A stretch of 64,000 nt of DNA from CAVVFX01 sp963747535. GTDB lineage: Bacteria; Acidobacteriota; Terriglobia; Bryobacterales; Bryobacteraceae. The first letter of the stretch is position 1, and each line of letters starts with the position of its first letter. The notes below the pieces were generated by a model. That model was not told where the DNA came from and ran no database searches. It saw only the letters and a program-made list of their open reading frames with translations. The stretch covers positions 744,001-808,000 of the forward strand of contig CAVVFX010000006.1 in assembly GCA_963747535.1 (NCBI GenBank), written 5' to 3'. This document shows, piece by piece, positions 60,622-64,000 of this stretch. The position numbers and the translations under genes are program-made.

Positions 60622-61506
60622 ATGAAAATCGCATTCGTCGGACTGGGAAATATGGGCTTGGCCATGGCGCGTAATCTGCTTCGCGCCGGACACGATCTGA
60701 CCGTTTTCAATCGCAGCCGCGAGAAGGCTGCGGCCTGTGGCGCGCGCGTGGCCGACTCGCCCGCGGAGGCCTGCCGCAATTGCGAGGCCGTGGTCACCAT
60801 GCTCGCGGACGACCATGCGGTCGAGGCGGTCTTCTATGGCCATGCAGGCTTGCTGTCCGGGATGAAGCCGGAGACCATCCATGTTTCGAGCACCACCATG
60901 AGCACGGCTCTTGCGAGGCGGCTGGCTGCGGCGCATGAGGCCACGATAGCGGCTCCGGTTTTTGGACGGCCCGACGCAGCCGAGGCGAAGAAGTTGCTCG
61001 TCGTGACTGCAGGCCAGCCGGCGCTGGTGGAACGCTGCCGTCCCCTATTCGACGCGATTGGCCGCGCAATTTTTGTGGCCGGCACAGAACCGTGGCAGGC
61101 TAACGCTGTCAAGCTCTGCGGCAATTTCATGATCGCCAGCATGCTGGAGGCGTTCGGCGAAGCCTTCGCTACACTGCGCAAGGCGAAGGTCGATCCGCAT
61201 CTTTTTCTGGAGGTGATGAATGCATTTTTTGCTTCTCCGGTGTATGCGAACTATGGGAGTATGGCAGCCGATCAGAGGTTCGAGCCGGCCGGATTTGCGC
61301 TGCGGTTGGGATTGAAGGATGTCCGGCTGGTGCTGGAGACGGCGGAGGAATGCGTTTCCCCGATGCCCCTGGCCAGTCTGGTCCGCGACCAACTCCTCGA
61401 CGCGATGGCACATGGTCAGGAGTCGATGGACTGGTCGAGCCTGGTGAAGGTGTCGGCGCGTGGGGCCGGGTTGGAGGAACCGGACGCCGCCACTCGACGG
61501 GCCTGA
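60622..61506 (+). CDS. NAD(P)-dependent oxidoreductase, 3-hydroxyisobutyrate dehydrogenase family
   Basis: The start is ATG 60622, where the Rossmann strand begins (KIAFVGLGNMGLAMARNLLR; GLGNMG at residues 7-12). The 294-residue protein has the family blocks FNRSREKAAACGA, VVTMLADDHAVEAVFYGHAG, ISTISP-like HVSSTTMSTALARRLA, APVFGRPDAAEAKKLLVVTA, and GQPWQANAVKLCGNF-like EPWQANAVKLCGNFM with the catalytic Lys. The C-terminal all-helical dimerisation domain ends VFWSSLVKVSAR-like. It oxidises or reduces a beta-hydroxyacid, succinic-semialdehyde or tartronate-semialdehyde type substrate. Specificity cannot be told apart here. It is a single gene. Confidence 0.9.
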   Translation: MKIAFVGLGNMGLAMARNLLRAGHDLTVFNRSREKAAACGARVADSPAEACRNCEAVVTMLADDHAVEAVFYGHAGLLSGMKPETIHVSSTTMSTALARRLAAAHEATIAAPVFGRPDAAEAKKLLVVTAGQPALVERCRPLFDAIGRAIFVAGTEPWQANAVKLCGNFMIASMLEAFGEAFATLRKAKVDPHLFLEVMNAFFASPVYANYGSMAADQRFEPAGFALRLGLKDVRLVLETAEECVSPMPLASLVRDQLLDAMAHGQESMDWSSLVKVSARGAGLEEPDAATRRA

Positions 61507-61580
61507 CGCCTGGCCGGCTGGGCCGGGAGGCGAGGACATCCGCCGTACGGGGCAATGCTAAAATCGATGTGCTCCCACTC

Positions 61581-64000
61581 ATGCCACTTGCACCCGGAAC
61601 CCGGATCGGGCCCTACCAGATCGTGTCGTTCATTGGCGCGGGAGGGATGGGTGCGGTTTATCGCGCTCGTGATTCGCGCTTGAACCGCGACGTCGCGTTG
61701 AAGATCATGAGCGAAGCGTTCGGCGGGGATAGCGAACGTGTCCGGCGATTCCAGCAGGAGGCCCAGGCGTCCAGCGCGATGAACGATCCCAACATTCTCG
61801 TCGTCTACGACGTGGGATTGCACGAGCAGTCTCCCTACCTGGTCTCGGAACTGCTCGAGGGCGATACCCTGCGCGGCCGGCTGCGCAATGGCAGTCTGCC
61901 GGCGTGGAAAACCATCGACTATGCACGGCAGATCGCATTGGGACTGGCCGCGGCGCACGGTCGCGCGATCACGCACCGCGACGTGAAGCCGGAAAACATC
62001 TTCATCACCAACGACGGCCACGTGAAGATTCTGGATTTCGGCCTGGCTAAAGTCGCGCCCACCGTGGGCGCGCCCAACGATGACACTATCACGGTGGTTT
62101 CGACGCCCGGCATGGTGATGGGCACCGCCCCCTACATGTCGCCGGAACAGGTGCGCGGCGAAGCGATCGATCACCGCTCCGATATCTTCAGCCTGGGTTG
62201 CGTGATGTATGAGATGGTGACCGGCCAGAAGGCGTTCGACGGCCGTACTGACGCCGACCGTATGAGCGCGGTGCTCAAGGACGATCCGGTGTTCGAAGAG
62301 AAAATGCCGCCCGCGCTCCAACGCACCATCCGGCACTGCCTGGAGAAGAATCCCGGCGAGCGTTTTCAGGCGGCCCGCGACCTGGCGTTCGATCTGGAAT
62401 CGATGACCCAGCAGGACAGTTCAGCGCGGCCCGCGATCCCCGCCAGGCGGAGTTTCAAGTGGCTCCCGTGGGCGCTGGCGGGCGTGCTCGCACTGGTGTG
62501 TGCCGCGCTTTTGCTCTACCGGGTTCGCGCGGCGCCGCCGCTGGTCTTCCACCGTCTGACTTTCAGCCGGGGGATGATTCACGGTGCCCGCTTCACACCC
62601 GACGGCGCGAGCGTGATTTATTCCGCGAGGTGGGAAGACGGCGAGAGCGATGTTTATATCGCGCGCGCGGACGTTCCGGGGTCGAGGTCGCTGGGCTTTC
62701 GGGATGCGGAGTTGCGCGGCGTGTCGCCCAAAGGAGAACTGGCGCTCCTCAAGAATACCCTCATGGGAAACTTCTACGCGCCGACCGGTGCGCTGACGGT
62801 CGTGCCGTATTCCGGAGGTGCGCTGCGCGATATCGACGAGAAAATTGCTTTTGTCGATTGGTCGGCCAGCAACGAAATGGCCATCGTGCGCATGACGGAT
62901 CGGGGATTCCAGTTGGAGTATCCGGTAGGGACGGTCTTATACCGCACGGCAGGCTACATTTCCCAACCCAGGATTTCGCCCGCGGGTGACCAGGTCGCAT
63001 TTCTCGATCATTCGGTGGAGAACAACTCGGGCGTGGTCACGGTGGTGGATCGGAAAGGCAACAAGCGGGTCCTCAGTGCGCGCTATGCCGCCTCCGATGG
63101 ACTGGCGTGGCGACCCCAGGGGAACGAAATCTGGTTCACGGCCGCGACGCAGGGGGCCCGGCTGGAACTTCGCGCGGTGACGCTGAAGGGTCGGGAGCGC
63201 GTCGTCTATTCGCAAGCCAAACCGATCATCCTTTTCGACATTTCGCGGGACGGCCGCGTGCTGGCGGCGAATGATGAACGACGGATGAAACTCATCTTTC
63301 ACGGTGAAGGGAACGGCGCCGGGCCGGAGAGCGAAAAGGACTTGTCGTGGCTGGACTGGTCTTTAGTGGAAAGCCTGTCGGCGGACAGCAAGAACATTAC
63401 GTTTTCCGAGACCGCCGAAGGTGCAGGCTCGTCGGCCCTCATCTACATTCGCGAGACGAGTGGGGCGCTGCCGGTGCTTCTCGGTGAGGGACATTACCCG
63501 TCGCTCTCGCCGGATGGCGCGTCGGTGGTCTCCCATATCGAGAGCGCGATCGAGATTTATCCGGTGCATGCGGGTCAGCCGAGGGTAATTCAGGTCAAAG
63601 GGTACACGCTGTATCGCGCCGGCCTTTTGAGCGATGGCAAGACCATCTGGTTTCGCGGCAGCGAGCCGGGAAAGGGACAGCGTTATTATCTGGTGGGACT
63701 GAACGGGGAGCCCCCGCGTCCCATCACACCCGAAACTGCGCGGGCGACCGGTTTCGGTCCGGTGCTGAATGGAGAGTACGTGATCGGGACTTCGGGCGGG
63801 AAGGTGCTGTTGTATCCGGTGAAGGGAGGTCCTGCACAGGTAATCCCCGGATTGCTGCCCGGCGCGGGGATCGCGGGTTGGAGTGCGGACGGTCGCGATT
63901 TATATGTGTTCAACGGGTCGCGGACACCGTTCGAGGTGGAGAGGCTTGATTGGAAGACCGGGAAGCGGGAGCCGCTGCTGAAGATCGAGCCGGTCGACCG
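61581..64000 (+). CDS. Ser/Thr protein kinase with beta-propeller C-terminus, 3' end cut by window edge
   Basis: The frame is open from ATG 61581 to the right edge (806 full codons). The kinase domain starts at once: GPYQIVSFIGAGGMGAVYRA (glycine loop 19-24), VALKIMSEAF with Lys41, HRDVKPENIF, ILDFGLAKVAP, GTAPYMSPEQVRGEAID. A single membrane helix follows near residue 296-312 (LPWALAGVLALVCAALLLY). The rest is WD40/TolB-like propeller sequence: RFTPDGASVIYSARWEDG, PRISPAGDQVAFLDHS, YPSLSPDGASVVSHIES. This kinase-propeller type is abundant in acidobacteria, where the propeller may sense an external ligand. The ATG has no strong ribosome binding site. Confidence 0.92.
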   Translation, partial: MPLAPGTRIGPYQIVSFIGAGGMGAVYRARDSRLNRDVALKIMSEAFGGDSERVRRFQQEAQASSAMNDPNILVVYDVGLHEQSPYLVSELLEGDTLRGRLRNGSLPAWKTIDYARQIALGLAAAHGRAITHRDVKPENIFITNDGHVKILDFGLAKVAPTVGAPNDDTITVVSTPGMVMGTAPYMSPEQVRGEAIDHRSDIFSLGCVMYEMVTGQKAFDGRTDADRMSAVLKDDPVFEEKMPPALQRTIRHCLEKNPGERFQAARDLAFDLESMTQQDSSARPAIPARRSFKWLPWALAGVLALVCAALLLYRVRAAPPLVFHRLTFSRGMIHGARFTPDGASVIYSARWEDGESDVYIARADVPGSRSLGFRDAELRGVSPKGELALLKNTLMGNFYAPTGALTVVPYSGGALRDIDEKIAFVDWSASNEMAIVRMTDRGFQLEYPVGTVLYRTAGYISQPRISPAGDQVAFLDHSVENNSGVVTVVDRKGNKRVLSARYAASDGLAWRPQGNEIWFTAATQGARLELRAVTLKGRERVVYSQAKPIILFDISRDGRVLAANDERRMKLIFHGEGNGAGPESEKDLSWLDWSLVESLSADSKNITFSETAEGAGSSALIYIRETSGALPVLLGEGHYPSLSPDGASVVSHIESAIEIYPVHAGQPRVIQVKGYTLYRAGLLSDGKTIWFRGSEPGKGQRYYLVGLNGEPPRPITPETARATGFGPVLNGEYVIGTSGGKVLLYPVKGGPAQVIPGLLPGAGIAGWSADGRDLYVFNGSRTPFEVERLDWKTGKREPLLKIEPVD

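Noticed and set aside
1..64000. CRISPR arrays, tRNA or rRNA genes
   Set aside because: No regularly spaced identical repeats, no tRNA T-loop/CCA-like context and no rRNA sequence was recognised by reading; a covariance-model search would settle it.

Overview
The window looks like an acidobacterial chromosome, most like the Solibacter/Bryobacter group. This is inferred from gene content, not from a marker gene: no rRNA, tRNA or ribosomal protein gene was seen. Pointers are a large TonB-dependent receptor with an N-terminal carboxypeptidase-regulatory domain, three long Ser/Thr kinases of the types common in that group (two with TPR tails, one with a beta-propeller tail), an unusual ECF sigma factor, a DUF1549/DUF1553 - DUF1501 - PPC-domain trio, a HAF-repeat protein and a PEP-CTERM tail. 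GC content is high throughout.

Layout. 1-5.2 kb: a conserved gene of unknown function cut by the left edge, a four-helix-bundle protein, the tail of an M55 D-aminopeptidase, a small membrane protein, an exported D-amino-acid-oxidase-like flavoprotein with an apparently permuted domain order, an HNH endonuclease and an NTF2-fold protein. 5.4-12.6 kb is decayed accessory DNA: PEP-CTERM and tyrosinase-like remnants, an ISAzo13-type insertion sequence, a YtxH protein, a frameshifted unknown gene, a Tat-exported protein, a TIR/amidohydrolase chimera and a frameshifted radical SAM gene. 12.7-17 kb: exported metallophosphoesterase, a cytochrome c lacking its haem-ligand histidine, a tandem PAP2/haloperoxidase (frameshifted) and a DUF1111 di-haem oxidoreductase. 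17.7-21.1 kb: a frameshifted TonB-dependent receptor. 21.8-27.1 kb: the DUF1549/DUF1501/PPC trio.

27.7-38.1 kb is the metabolic core: a collinear operon for a transcarboxylase-type (Wood-Werkman) methylmalonyl-CoA cycle. It encodes the carboxyltransferase subunits 5S, 12S and 1.3S (biotin), a small coiled-coil protein, methylmalonyl-CoA epimerase, both mutase subunits, the MeaB GTPase and an acyl-CoA:carboxylate CoA-transferase. Together these would interconvert propionyl-CoA plus oxaloacetate with pyruvate plus methylmalonyl-CoA and succinyl-CoA, and exchange CoA with succinate or propionate. An ArsB/NhaD-type transporter follows.

38-48.5 kb also holds a two-domain exported cyclophilin and a five-gene efflux operon (TetR, HlyD, double ABC ATPase, two permeases, TolC) with a perfect palindrome in front. 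48.8-64 kb: TPR Ser/Thr kinase, exported amidohydrolase, sugar isomerase/epimerase, phosphoribosyltransferase, a kinase - ECF sigma pair, a HAF-repeat protein, a 3-hydroxyisobutyrate-dehydrogenase-like enzyme and a kinase cut by the right edge.

Two window-wide patterns stand out. At least three families of short palindromes (REP-like) occur between genes, and some copies lie inside coding sequence (mutA, mutB, the ABC ATPase N-terminus, the meaB stop codon). Single-base frameshifts are concentrated between about 7 and 19 kb, which means either real decay or local consensus errors.
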